Positions 42,482 to 51,460 of a stretch of 64,000 nt of DNA are shown here, one piece after another. Source of the stretch: an uncultured Bacteroidota bacterium (GTDB lineage Bacteria; Bacteroidota; Bacteroidia; NS11-12g; UBA9320); the NCBI GenBank assembly GCA_937124965.1, contig CAKZLB010000017.1:124001-188000 (forward strand), in the 5' to 3' direction. The notes beneath the pieces were generated by a model, which saw only the letters and a list, made by a program, of their open reading frames with translations, ran no database searches and was not told the origin of the DNA. Made by a program: the position numbers and the translations under genes. The first letter of the stretch is position 1; every line of letters starts with the position of its first letter.

Positions 42482-44737
42482 TTACCGAAGCATCGGATCA
42501 AAGTCGTCCAGATTTCGATTTGAATTATTTGTAGGCTGTTTGTATTTGTCACAATCGACTTCTATCGTGAACTCAATTTCTGGTTTGGTAAAGTCTTTCA
42601 TCGAAAACTTCAGTTTCGGATCTTTGGTAACCTTCTGCATAAACAGTCCAAAAATTGGTAGAGCCATATTGGCACCTTGTCCAAGGGCAGTGCTTCTAAA
42701 GTGCACTTGTCTATCTTCTGCTCCAACCCAGCATCCACCTACTAATTGCGGAGATATTCCCATAAACCAACCGTCGGAATTGTTTTGGGTCGTACCCGTT
42801 TTCCCTCCTACTGGAAACCCAATACCATATCTTGATCGCAATCTTGTGGCTGTTCCACCTTCTGGAATTTTTTGCAACATTTTACACATAATGTACGCAG
42901 TTTGAATGTTCATTGCTTCTTCAGAACGCGGAATAAATTCTTCTAAGACGTTACCATGTTTATCTTCAATACGTGTGATTAACATTGGTTCTGTCCATAC
43001 TCCGTTATTGGCAAATGCTCCATATGCTCCAACCATTTCGTACACTGAGATGTCCATTGTTCCTAAGCAAATAGAAGGGTAAGGCATGAATTTCTTCGTG
43101 TCTATTCCTAGTTTATCACTAAAGTCTTTTACTTTTAATGGAGAGTTTGGCTCCATCCTTTTCATAACCCTAGCGGTCATGGTATTATGAGAATGTTTTA
43201 ATCCTTCATAAATCGGAAGTGGGTCTGATTTAGGTTTTCCTGAATTCTGCGGTGTCCAAGTTGAGCCATCTTCAGACTCAAACGTTACTGGGCCACTTGA
43301 TATTAACTCACACGGCTGAATGATTTGATCTTCAATCGCACGAGCGTAAACAATAGGTTTAAACGTTGAACCAACTTGACGCGTTGAGTTCTTATTCACA
43401 TGGTCGTATTGAAAGTTTGTAAAATCAATGCCTCCAACCCATGCTTTAATATGCCCATCTCGCGGATCCATTGCCATGAAACCAGCATGTAAAATTTGTT
43501 TGTAATGACGCAATGAATCAATAGGGCTCATCATTGTATCGATGGTTCCGTCCCACGTAAAAATGCGCATCGGGACAGGAGTTTTCATAATTGCGTCAAT
43601 CTCGGAAGCACTTTTACCTGCTCGCTTTGCTATCTTATATTGCTGTGTGCGTTTAACGTTTTTTGGAATATAGTTTTTATCCTCTTTCCAAGCATGTTCT
43701 TCGTCACGCCACGGCGGTGTTTTAGATCGTTTGATTTCTCCATACAACTGACCTTGAAGCGTTTTCATGTGTGAGGTTACTGCGTTTTCAGCATACGTCT
43801 GCATTCGGCTATCAATTGTTGTATAAACTTTTAACCCATCTTCATAAACATTAAAACCTTTTTCACGACACCATTTTTTCATAAACTGATGAACCTGCTC
43901 TCTAAAATACGTTGCCGTTCCTTTATTATGTGACGAGAAATTATAATCTAAAACTAAATCAAGTTGTTTTAAGCTGTCACATTCATTTTCAGAGATGTAT
44001 TCATATTTCTCTAGCTGATTCAGGACAACGTTTCTAACAGTCGTCGCGTTGTTGGGGTTGCGATAAGGGTCAAATCGACTAGGAGCACGTAGCATTCCAA
44101 CCAAAACTGCAGCTTCTTCTTTTTTTAGTTCAATAACGGGTTTATTGAAAAAAGTCTTGGATGCTGATTTAATCCCAGAACTGTTTCCCCATTGAACCGT
44201 ATTAAAGTACATGGTGATTATTTCATGCTTTGAATATTGTCTTTCAAGTTTAACTGCGATTATCCACTCTTTGAACTTTTGAATGATTCTAGTTGCTTTG
44301 CTTCTTTCATCCAATCCATTAAACAAATTTTTAGCAAGTTGTTGGCTCAATGTACTAGCACCACCATCTCTACCTAAACGGACAACCGCACGAATCAACG
44401 CTTTAATGTCGATTCCACTATGTTTATAAAAGCGCACATCTTCGGTTGCAACTAGTGCATTAACCATGTGCTCAGGAATGTCGCTGTATTCAATGTTGGT
44501 TCGATTTTGAAGTCTGTAAAGTTTGCCTAATAATTCTTCGTCTTCAGAATATATCTCTGTTGCTAGGGTAGTGTTTGGGTTTGCAACGGCATTTACGTCC
44601 GGCATATATCCCCACCAGCCCCAAGAGACGGTAAACATGAAAAGTACAAATAGCCCTAATCCAATGAAGTACCATTTCCAAAGAAGACGCGAAAGATTTC
44701 TTTTAGGTGTTGCTTTTGCTTTTTTTTTCTGAGCCAT
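42482..44737 (-). CDS. Class A penicillin-binding protein 1A
   Basis: Bifunctional peptidoglycan polymerase and cross-linker. A short cytoplasmic tail and one membrane helix (about 19-42) precede the glycosyltransferase domain with the conserved TEDVRFYKHSGID (catalytic Glu), GGASTLSQQLAKNLF and the YxNxVQWG region, and the transpeptidase domain with S457-x-x-K460 (GSTFKP), SHNT and KTGTT. The linker (about 240-400) has extra Lys/Arg-rich insertions. 751 residues is normal. It begins 1 nt after the stop of sprE on the same strand, so the two are translated from one mRNA. Confidence 0.94.
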   Translation of the reverse strand: MAQKKKAKATPKRNLSRLLWKWYFIGLGLFVLFMFTVSWGWWGYMPDVNAVANPNTTLATEIYSEDEELLGKLYRLQNRTNIEYSDIPEHMVNALVATEDVRFYKHSGIDIKALIRAVVRLGRDGGASTLSQQLAKNLFNGLDERSKATRIIQKFKEWIIAVKLERQYSKHEIITMYFNTVQWGNSSGIKSASKTFFNKPVIELKKEEAAVLVGMLRAPSRFDPYRNPNNATTVRNVVLNQLEKYEYISENECDSLKQLDLVLDYNFSSHNKGTATYFREQVHQFMKKWCREKGFNVYEDGLKVYTTIDSRMQTYAENAVTSHMKTLQGQLYGEIKRSKTPPWRDEEHAWKEDKNYIPKNVKRTQQYKIAKRAGKSASEIDAIMKTPVPMRIFTWDGTIDTMMSPIDSLRHYKQILHAGFMAMDPRDGHIKAWVGGIDFTNFQYDHVNKNSTRQVGSTFKPIVYARAIEDQIIQPCELISSGPVTFESEDGSTWTPQNSGKPKSDPLPIYEGLKHSHNTMTARVMKRMEPNSPLKVKDFSDKLGIDTKKFMPYPSICLGTMDISVYEMVGAYGAFANNGVWTEPMLITRIEDKHGNVLEEFIPRSEEAMNIQTAYIMCKMLQKIPEGGTATRLRSRYGIGFPVGGKTGTTQNNSDGWFMGISPQLVGGCWVGAEDRQVHFRSTALGQGANMALPIFGLFMQKVTKDPKLKFSMKDFTKPEIEFTIEVDCDKYKQPTNNSNRNLDDFDPMLR

Positions 44738-44738
44738 G

Positions 44739-47348
44739 TTATTGAATGTAGTTTCTTACAAAGAATAAGGAGTACGCATCCGAATTCTTATCTCCCAGCA
44801 AAATACGGAAATTACTTTGAGAGATTATAAACAAGTCGTATGCTTGGACTCCTAAATCCTTGAAAAACTTGTCTTTTTTAAGAAATTCTACATAATATTT
44901 CTCAGCCAAATCTTTATCGGCAAAGCTTTGAACAGCAATTGTATTTTTTTCTCCAACCAGATAACTATTGGTTCTCAAGTTGCTCGATTCATACATTTTT
45001 CGATTGAAATCACTAAATCCAGCCAAAACACTAGATTTTTTACCACCATCAAATACCACGATGAAATAATGTTCTTCGCTTGGTTTGAAGTTGTATTTTT
45101 CAGATTCAGCCTCGTTTGGATCTTCCATTCCTTGCTCAAGGAGAAGTTGAAGTGTATAGTCTGCATGGTCACCGATTTCAGTACCTGGATATAAATCGAT
45201 AATTCGCTGCAAATCTTTAATAAACGCGTCTTTGCCTTCAGTTCGACCAATAATTAAGGTCTGTAAGAAATCAAACTTGGCTTGCAGACTGTTTCCAGCA
45301 TACTTTTCTGTTGCTTCTTTTTTGATTGCCAACGCCTTGTCAAAGTCATCGTTTAGATACGCGTTGTAGGCTTCCTCATAAAGTTTAGATAGCTCGCTAT
45401 TTCCACTTAATTCTTGCGCAAGTTCACGGTTGTTCAATACAAGGTTAAACGGACTTTTTGGATGTTTTTCGTCTAATAACTTCGAATATTTTTCAGCACC
45501 TGACTCATTGCCAAGTTCCTTCTCGATTTTATGTAAGATGAAAAATGCTTCGGCCTCATTCGTTCCATCGGGATACTTTGATAAAAAGTCAACTAGGTAA
45601 CCTTTAGACTTTTCATATTCTTTTAAATCTTCATAGTAAATTTTTCCAGTGGCAAACAGGGCTTTTTCGATTCGTGCGTTGGATGCAAGCTTAGCTTCTT
45701 TAGAAAATGGAATGTTTTTGTAGTATTTCTTTTTGTCTTCTTCAACGTTGCTAATGATTTCCTTAGCTTCTTCGTCTTGGTTAACATCATAAGATATGTC
45801 AGCTCTTGGTTTTGTTTCTGTAGAATCGTCAATTTCGTCGGGCTCGTTATTAACCAAGCTTTGTTGAAGGCTCACATACCGCCATAAATCTGTTTTCGGT
45901 CGAGTTCCCCACTTTCTTTTAAAGTCATTTGATCCTCGTGCAATGGCCGATTGATTGTAAAAATACCAGGAACCACCTATTTGAGTATTTGTTTGTACTT
46001 TATTTGGGCTGCCAAATGGATCAAAATCATCTACCATGCCTTTGTTTTGTTCCTCGCGTTCTTTCTCGAGTTCTGCTTTTTTTAAATCACGTTGGTATTG
46101 CTGTTCAATACGTTTTGCTAATTCTTCTTTTGATAATAGCGCAAGATCTAGTAAACTGTCTTCGGTTTCAATGGTGATTAAGTTTTCAATTAAGTCAGTG
46201 AGTACAAGTTGCTTCGCTTTTATGTATTCATAATCTGGTCGATTTTTCGAAACAAACATTGCAGTACTGTCAAAGTACTTTTGCGATAACTCAAAATCTT
46301 TTTTATCAAAAAAGATTGTTGCTAGAGCAAGGTAACTATTTGCTTTTTGATCCTGATTTTTTACACTTGTTTGTGCACTTAGCTGATAATATCGAATTGC
46401 TTCAGATTCATTTTTTGCTAACATTTCCAAATTTGCTAGTTCAAAATAAATTTGGTCGTAATAGTCTATGTTTTTATCATCAGCCAACATCTTTTTCAAG
46501 TACTTACGTGGAGTCTTAAGAGACTTCTCACTACTTAAGCTGATGGTTTTAATCAACCCTAAATTTGACTGAAAAGCCAATTCATAAGGTGGGTTTAGTT
46601 TAATAGTTTTTATGTAATTGATTTTTGACTTTTCGATATTCTGAGTCGCCAAATACAATTGACCCAAAATGAAATGATATCGAGATCGTTCATCACGCAC
46701 TTTCGTTAAACGCAATGCTTTTTCTAATTCCTCAATTGCCTGGCTATATTTTTCTTCTTGAATATAAATTTCCGCCGAAATTGCCGCTACATCTTTGTTT
46801 AGTCGCTCAGGAAACTTGCCTTCCTTTTTGATAACACTCATGATAGCTTCCGCATCATAAAACTTATCTTGGGCAATATACGCCATCAGGATTCCAAGCT
46901 TAGCATCGTATTTTTTTTCTCCGTCTGGAAACTGTTGAACGACATATTGATACGTCTCAATGGCTGTGAATAATTCATTTTGATACAGGTACGATTGCCC
47001 GATTAAAAACCACGCATCATCCACCCAACGACTTTTAGGGTGTTTCTTGATAACCTGAGAACATTTTTTATAGACCTCCTCTAAGGTAGGTTTTTGAGCT
47101 GTTCGTTGACTTTCAGTTCCAACTGGGAAAACTCTCAATATCTGTGAGAAGTCGTCTACATGTTGTTCCTTCAACGTTGTTTTTGTTTCAGCTAATTTTG
47201 CCTTTGCGTGATACAGCCCATTATACCTTGCATTCATGTTATGCCACGTCTTTTTTAGCCAACTTTCTTTTTGTTGACCAAAAGCGCTAACTTGAAGGAG
47301 TATCAAAACTGCAAGCGTAAGAACTTTTTTAGGTGTAAATACCTTCAC
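44739..47348 (-). CDS. sprE: SprE/PorW, gliding motility and type IX secretion TPR protein
   Basis: Needed for type IX secretion and gliding in F. johnsoniae and P. gingivalis. A signal peptide (ending SAFGQ) is followed by the family mark WHNMNARYNGLYHAKAKL, many TPR repeats (for example AWFLIGQSYLYQNELFTAIETYQYVVQQFP, and YHFILGQLYLATQNIEKSKINYIKTI), and a middle segment GGSWYFYNQSAIARGSNDFKRKWGTRP. 869 residues is close to the known protein (about 870). The characterised proteins are described as lipoproteins, but no cysteine is found in the first 30 residues here, so this one may be soluble in the periplasm. It forms an operon with PBP1A. Confidence 0.9.
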   Translation of the reverse strand: MKVFTPKKVLTLAVLILLQVSAFGQQKESWLKKTWHNMNARYNGLYHAKAKLAETKTTLKEQHVDDFSQILRVFPVGTESQRTAQKPTLEEVYKKCSQVIKKHPKSRWVDDAWFLIGQSYLYQNELFTAIETYQYVVQQFPDGEKKYDAKLGILMAYIAQDKFYDAEAIMSVIKKEGKFPERLNKDVAAISAEIYIQEEKYSQAIEELEKALRLTKVRDERSRYHFILGQLYLATQNIEKSKINYIKTIKLNPPYELAFQSNLGLIKTISLSSEKSLKTPRKYLKKMLADDKNIDYYDQIYFELANLEMLAKNESEAIRYYQLSAQTSVKNQDQKANSYLALATIFFDKKDFELSQKYFDSTAMFVSKNRPDYEYIKAKQLVLTDLIENLITIETEDSLLDLALLSKEELAKRIEQQYQRDLKKAELEKEREEQNKGMVDDFDPFGSPNKVQTNTQIGGSWYFYNQSAIARGSNDFKRKWGTRPKTDLWRYVSLQQSLVNNEPDEIDDSTETKPRADISYDVNQDEEAKEIISNVEEDKKKYYKNIPFSKEAKLASNARIEKALFATGKIYYEDLKEYEKSKGYLVDFLSKYPDGTNEAEAFFILHKIEKELGNESGAEKYSKLLDEKHPKSPFNLVLNNRELAQELSGNSELSKLYEEAYNAYLNDDFDKALAIKKEATEKYAGNSLQAKFDFLQTLIIGRTEGKDAFIKDLQRIIDLYPGTEIGDHADYTLQLLLEQGMEDPNEAESEKYNFKPSEEHYFIVVFDGGKKSSVLAGFSDFNRKMYESSNLRTNSYLVGEKNTIAVQSFADKDLAEKYYVEFLKKDKFFKDLGVQAYDLFIISQSNFRILLGDKNSDAYSLFFVRNYIQ

Positions 47349-47440
47349 GATTCAATTAATATTGGTATTAGTTATAACTTTGAAAGTGCAATAATATTTT
47401 ATAACTGGGTATTTTTACGCAATCACTTCCCACAATTGAA

Positions 47441-48292
47441 ATGAAACTATCTCAAATTAAGGATTTTTTAACGAAAAAACTTCGAAATCGTTATCGGCTA
47501 ATCATCCGTAATGACCTTAACTTAGAGGAAAGAATATCGATTGTTTTAACCCCATTAAATGTGGTTTTATTGTTAAGTGGTCTGTTGGTCATATTTACAG
47601 CCATTGCCATTTTTCTACTGCCAATGACGCCGTTGCGCTATATTATGCCCGGAGGTGGAGAAATTAACCCCAGAGACTTTAAAAATCTTAAGATGCGGTT
47701 AGATTCAATCGAAAGAATCATGGAGATGCAAGAACAACGGGATTCAAATTTGAGAAGAATTTTGCTGGGTGATACATCCGAAGTGTCGCTTGTTCCAATG
47801 AAACCGAAATCGATGCTGTATGAAAGCGGTTTTAGTTTTTTTGCAAGTGCTTCAGCAAGTGATCAAATTCCTACGGAGCAAAAAGAATTAAAAAAGGTTC
47901 TAGAAGAACCCAAGAGGCCATTTGCATATTCATTTTACACACCAATAAAAGGGATTATTACAGATACGTTCGATTTAAAAACAAAACATTTGGCCGTAGA
48001 TATTTCGTCGTATACCAATGCCGCCATAAAGGCGACGTTAGATGGTACAGTTGTTTTAAGTTCGTGGACGCCAGAAACGGGCCATGTAATGTTACTTCAA
48101 CATAACGACAATTTCATTTCTGTATATAAACATAACTCAGTGTTATTAAAAAAGTCTGGAACACGCGTTAGAGCGGGTGAAGTTATAGCTCTAATGGGAA
48201 ATTCAGGAGAACTGACAACTGGGCCACATTTACATTTTGAATTGTGGTATAAAGGAGAACCTGTTAACCCAATGGAATATATTAAATTTTAG
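47441..48292 (+). CDS. M23-family (LytM) peptidase with membrane anchor
   Basis: A basic cytoplasmic N-terminus, one membrane helix (about residues 38-60), a helical linker (about 78-100) and a C-terminal M23 domain. The zinc residues look intact: KHLAVDI supplies HxxxD and PHLHFELW the HxH motif. The enzyme probably cuts peptidoglycan cross-links or activates another hydrolase. The partner gene is bactofilin, a common pair in bacteria where the filament recruits the peptidase. A TAACTTTG box (47375-47382) about 60 nt upstream could be its promoter. Confidence 0.88.
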   Translation: MKLSQIKDFLTKKLRNRYRLIIRNDLNLEERISIVLTPLNVVLLLSGLLVIFTAIAIFLLPMTPLRYIMPGGGEINPRDFKNLKMRLDSIERIMEMQEQRDSNLRRILLGDTSEVSLVPMKPKSMLYESGFSFFASASASDQIPTEQKELKKVLEEPKRPFAYSFYTPIKGIITDTFDLKTKHLAVDISSYTNAAIKATLDGTVVLSSWTPETGHVMLLQHNDNFISVYKHNSVLLKKSGTRVRAGEVIALMGNSGELTTGPHLHFELWYKGEPVNPMEYIKF

Positions 48293-48309
48293 AATTACAT
48301 ATTTGTACT

Positions 48310-48717
48310 ATGCTATCAAGTAAGAAGAAAGAAAACGCTGCAAGTCCTAACGGATCAATTAATGTAATTGGGGCTGATACGAAAATTGAAGGTAATATAA
48401 TTTCTCAAGGAGATGTACGTATAGATGGTACGTTGGTTGGGTCGATTCAAACAACAAGCAAGCTTGTATTAGGGACCTCTGGCAAAATTGAAGGTAATGT
48501 AAATGCAAAGTCTGCAGACATAAGCGGTAAAATCCTTGGAGATGCTAATGTTTCTGAGACTCTATTTTTAAAATCTTCTTCAAGAATCGTTGGTGATATT
48601 CGTACCAATAAGTTAGTTGTAGAATCTGGAGGTGAGTTTAACGGTAAGTGTGAGATGGGTAAAGTTGCCATTCCAATTGATTCTGTCAATAAAACTAAAG
48701 GAGCACTTGGCCAATAG
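48310..48717 (+). CDS. Bactofilin
   Basis: A polymerising cytoskeletal protein: a disordered N-terminus (about residues 1-18) and a right-handed beta-helix built of repeats with the pattern G-x-I-x-G-x (KIEGNIISQGDVRIDGTLVGSI, GKIEGNVNAKSADISGKILGDANV). It most probably scaffolds the M23 peptidase of the preceding gene at the envelope. The short C-terminus is polar. The next gene starts inside its last codons. Confidence 0.92.
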   Translation: MLSSKKKENAASPNGSINVIGADTKIEGNIISQGDVRIDGTLVGSIQTTSKLVLGTSGKIEGNVNAKSADISGKILGDANVSETLFLKSSSRIVGDIRTNKLVVESGGEFNGKCEMGKVAIPIDSVNKTKGALGQ

Positions 48718-48919
48718 TCCCAAAGGTAAAAACTATCTAAAATACTCTGGACTTGCGTTTCAGTTTATTATTACGATTCTTTTGCTCGTATACGCTGGCA
48801 ATTGGCTAGATGATGAGACGGCAAACAAAACTCCGTGGTTTACCTTGTTGGGATCAGTATTAGGGGTAATAGGGTCTATGATATACTTGATTGTCAAAGT
48901 AGGTAATGATAAATCATAA
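48707..48919 (+). CDS. AtpZ/AtpI-like ATP synthase assembly protein
   Basis: Two membrane helices (about residues 13-32 and 44-65) with the family sequence KYSGLAFQFIITILLLVYAGNWLDD and TPWFTLLGSVLGVIGSMIYLIVKV; this is the small AtpZ/ATPase_gene1 type found in front of F-type ATP synthase genes. The start is inferred as TTG at 48707, 11 nt inside the bactofilin gene; a longer version starting at GTG 48632 would add 25 residues that do not belong to the family. It probably helps assemble the c ring or conduct Mg2+/Ca2+. Confidence 0.8.
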   Translation: MANSPKGKNYLKYSGLAFQFIITILLLVYAGNWLDDETANKTPWFTLLGSVLGVIGSMIYLIVKVGNDKS

Positions 48920-48989
48920 GTGACCAAAAAATTATAAGTAAAGAATCATTGCCTAAAATAAAGAGAAAGTTCACCTTTGCACTCGAATA

Positions 48990-49370
48990 GTGCAAATCAT
49001 AAAAACATATTTAGGTCGGCTGGTATTAATTGCCTTGGCAGCATCGATGGTTCTCATTCTGGTTCATACGATGATGAATCAGCCAATATCAGTTTGGAGT
49101 TGGTTTGCAATCGGCTTTTTCTTTCTCATAAATGTGTTAACTCACTTTTTATCCAAGACTGCTTTAAAAGGAAGTCAAAAGTCTTTTGTAACATTTGTTT
49201 ACGGAACAACAGGAATTCGGTTTATTTTTAGTATTTTTTTTATAGCTATATACGTGATAATCAATGAGGTAATTGATAAATATGTGATTGGGGTATTCTT
49301 ATTTTCGTATTTATTATTCACAACATTTGAATTATATCATTTAGTGACTAAATTGCGAGCCGAAAAATAG
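48990..49370 (+). CDS. Four-TM membrane protein, AtpI-like position
   Basis: 126 residues with four hydrophobic segments (about 8-27, 33-52, 68-95, 97-117). I do not recognise a named family from sequence alone, but its position between atpZ and atpB, where most ATP synthase operons have atpI, and its size suggest that it is the Bacteroidota counterpart of AtpI, which assists assembly of the c ring. The start is GTG at 48990; TTG-20 nt-CACCTTTG just upstream (48949-48979) might be a promoter, which would leave almost no leader. Confidence 0.65.
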   Translation: MQIIKTYLGRLVLIALAASMVLILVHTMMNQPISVWSWFAIGFFFLINVLTHFLSKTALKGSQKSFVTFVYGTTGIRFIFSIFFIAIYVIINEVIDKYVIGVFLFSYLLFTTFELYHLVTKLRAEK

Positions 49371-49380
49371 GGAGTTATTG

Positions 49381-50589
49381 ATGTTTCAAACCTTTGAAAA
49401 TAAGCGACTTACAAAAGTGAATGGGATGACAAAAATTATGTTTTCTGTCTTGATTTTGGCTATTACGTCACTTCAAGCTCTTGCAGATCACCCTGTAGCA
49501 ACTGAAAATCATGGCGAAGTTCATGAGGCAGAAGCTGACCATCATGGAGATAATTCACATGATGAAAAGTTTAACGCTGGTGAAATGATTATGCATCACA
49601 TTGCTGATGCGCATCAAATTCATTGGATGACGTTTAACGAAGGCGAAGAAGGGGAGTGGCATCTAGCTGCAAATCTTCCAATCATCCTTTGGGGAGACAA
49701 TGGCCTTGAGATTTTTGGTTCAGGAAAATTCTACCACGGAGAAGAAATTCATTTAGAAAAAGGTCACGGTTATGCTTATGAAGATAAGTATATCATGGTG
49801 GATGAAGTAATATATAACGCTGAAGGCGGATTAAAGTACGATGAAGCTGGAGCGATAATGAATTCGGCACCAATAGACTTTTCGATTACTAAAACGGTTG
49901 TTGGTTTACTATTAACAACTCTGATAGTTTTATTAATTTTAATAAGTGTTGGAAAAGCGTACAAAAAACGAGGTCACAAAGTTGCACCATCTGGGTTGCA
50001 GTCTTTAATGGAGCCGTTAATTGTTTTTGTTGAAGAGCAAATCATTGTACCATCAATTGGAAGTAGAGCAAAAGCTGCGAAGTTTACACCGTTTTTGTTA
50101 ACCGTGTTTTTCTTTATATGGGTTGCAAACCTATTAGGCTTGATGAGTTTCTTGGGTGGTTACAACGTTATGGGATCTATTAGTGTAACGTTGGTGTTGG
50201 CATTGGCTGTAATGATTATTACAAATGTTAATGGAAACAAAAACTACTGGAAGCATATTTTATGGCCAGATGGAGTTCCTGCAGTAATTAAGATTTTAAT
50301 TTTAGTGCCGATAGAGGTAATACAAATAGTGTTAAAGCCAGCAGTATTGATGATTCGTTTAACTGCGAACATCACAGCTGGACACATTATTATCTTAGCC
50401 TTTACAGCATTGATTTTTATATTTGGTGAAACAAGTGCCGTTGCAGGTTGGGGAGTCGGAATTGGCTCTGTAGTCTTTATGGTATTTATGTTCTTCATTG
50501 AATTACTAGTTGCATTTTTACAAGCGTATGTGTTTACGTTATTGGCATCCCTATATTTTGGGTCGGCAGTAGAAGAAGCACACCATTAA
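49381..50589 (+). CDS. atpB: AtpB, F0 subunit a, with long His-rich N-terminus
   Basis: Subunit a forms the two proton half-channels of the F0 motor. Five or six C-terminal helices hold the essential Arg in MIRLTANITAGH. The N-terminus is unusual compared with E. coli: a signal peptide (about residues 1-33) and about 100 residues on the outer side, rich in His and acidic residues (HPVATENHGEVHEAEADHHGD, and MIMHHIADAHQIHW). Such an extension occurs in other Bacteroidota. I chose ATG 49381; an overlapping TTG lies one codon earlier. Confidence 0.94.
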   Translation: MFQTFENKRLTKVNGMTKIMFSVLILAITSLQALADHPVATENHGEVHEAEADHHGDNSHDEKFNAGEMIMHHIADAHQIHWMTFNEGEEGEWHLAANLPIILWGDNGLEIFGSGKFYHGEEIHLEKGHGYAYEDKYIMVDEVIYNAEGGLKYDEAGAIMNSAPIDFSITKTVVGLLLTTLIVLLILISVGKAYKKRGHKVAPSGLQSLMEPLIVFVEEQIIVPSIGSRAKAAKFTPFLLTVFFFIWVANLLGLMSFLGGYNVMGSISVTLVLALAVMIITNVNGNKNYWKHILWPDGVPAVIKILILVPIEVIQIVLKPAVLMIRLTANITAGHIIILAFTALIFIFGETSAVAGWGVGIGSVVFMVFMFFIELLVAFLQAYVFTLLASLYFGSAVEEAHH

Positions 50590-50631
50590 TTTGTGTATTT
50601 TTATTAAAACAGTATAAATATTTATTTCAAA

Positions 50632-50880
50632 ATGGAATTACTTACAATTTTGTTAGAAGCGGTTGCCGCTCACGGTTATGCAGGTATTGGTGCAGGTATT
50701 GCTGCAGTTGGTGCTGGTATTGGTATTGGTAGAATCGGTGGATCGGCTTTAGAGTCAATCGCACGTCAACCAGAAGCATCAGGAGACATTAGAGCTAACA
50801 TGATTTTGGCTGCTGCACTTATTGAAGGTGCTGCGTTATTTGCCGTTATCGTGTGCTTACTTGTTGTATTGAACCAATAA
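50632..50880 (+). CDS. atpE: AtpE, F0 subunit c
   Basis: Two helices joined by the polar loop ARQPEASGDIRANM, the rotor-ring subunit. E65 in LIEGAALFA is the ion-binding residue; the neighbours are Gly and Ala and not the Ser/Thr of Na+-type subunits, so coupling to protons is predicted. The 82 residues contain many GxGxG stretches typical of tight ring packing. A strong terminator-like hairpin follows in the gap to atpF. Confidence 0.95.
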   Translation: MELLTILLEAVAAHGYAGIGAGIAAVGAGIGIGRIGGSALESIARQPEASGDIRANMILAAALIEGAALFAVIVCLLVVLNQ

Positions 50881-50894
50881 GAAAATTTTATATA

Positions 50895-50926
50895 CTCGGG
50901 ATTGAAAGTCAGTCCCGAGGTTTTTT
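50895..50926 (+). terminator. Terminator-like hairpin between atpE and atpF
   Basis: CTCGGGATTG (50895-50904) pairs with CAGTCCCGAG (50910-50919; one T-G pair) around a 5-nt loop, followed by TTTTTT (50921-50926). It lies inside the operon, so it is probably partial, giving more mRNA for the c subunit than for the genes behind. Confidence 0.75.
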
Positions 50927-50955
50927 CTTATTTTAAACATTAACAATTAGCATTT

Positions 50956-51459
50956 ATGATTCTTCTAAATTTATTAGCAGCGCCTGTAGGTCTAATGTTT
51001 TGGACCTCATTAGCGTTTATTATCGTTTTGGTATTGCTAAAGAAGTTGGCTTGGAAGCCAATTTTGAATACGCTTGCTGAGCGAAATGAGTTCATCGATA
51101 AATCGTTGAAATCGGCTGAAGAAGCTACAGCCCAAATGAGTCAGTTAAAGTCAGACAATGAAAAGTTGTTGGCTGAAGCTAGAGTTGAGCGCGAGAAAAT
51201 GCTCAAAGAAGCTCGTGAAACAAAAGAAAGCATCATCGCTGAAGCAAAGAAAACTGCTTCTGCTGAAGGTGAAAGACTTGTTAGTAATGCACGTGCAGAA
51301 ATTGAAAAGGAGAAAGCGAAAGCAATGTCCGACATTAAGTCTCAAGTAGCAGCACTTTCGATTGATATAGCGGAAAAAGTACTTCGTTCAGAATTGTCTA
51401 ACAAAGACAAGCAAGCTGAAATAGTCGAAGAACACATGAAACAATCTCAATTATCGTAA
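50956..51459 (+). CDS. atpF: AtpF, F0 subunit b
   Basis: Peripheral stalk subunit: an N-terminal membrane helix (about residues 9-28) and a long charged coiled coil (about 35-150) with Lys/Glu/Ala repeats, ending in the part that binds subunit delta. 167 residues is the usual length. atpH follows after 1 nt. Confidence 0.93.
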   Translation: MILLNLLAAPVGLMFWTSLAFIIVLVLLKKLAWKPILNTLAERNEFIDKSLKSAEEATAQMSQLKSDNEKLLAEARVEREKMLKEARETKESIIAEAKKTASAEGERLVSNARAEIEKEKAKAMSDIKSQVAALSIDIAEKVLRSELSNKDKQAEIVEEHMKQSQLS

Positions 51460-51460
51460 T

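Noticed and set aside
50632-50880. Na+-coupled c subunit
   Set aside because: The ion-binding Glu is followed by Gly-Ala and not by Ser/Thr, and the Gln of Na+-binding subunits is not seen; proton coupling is simpler.
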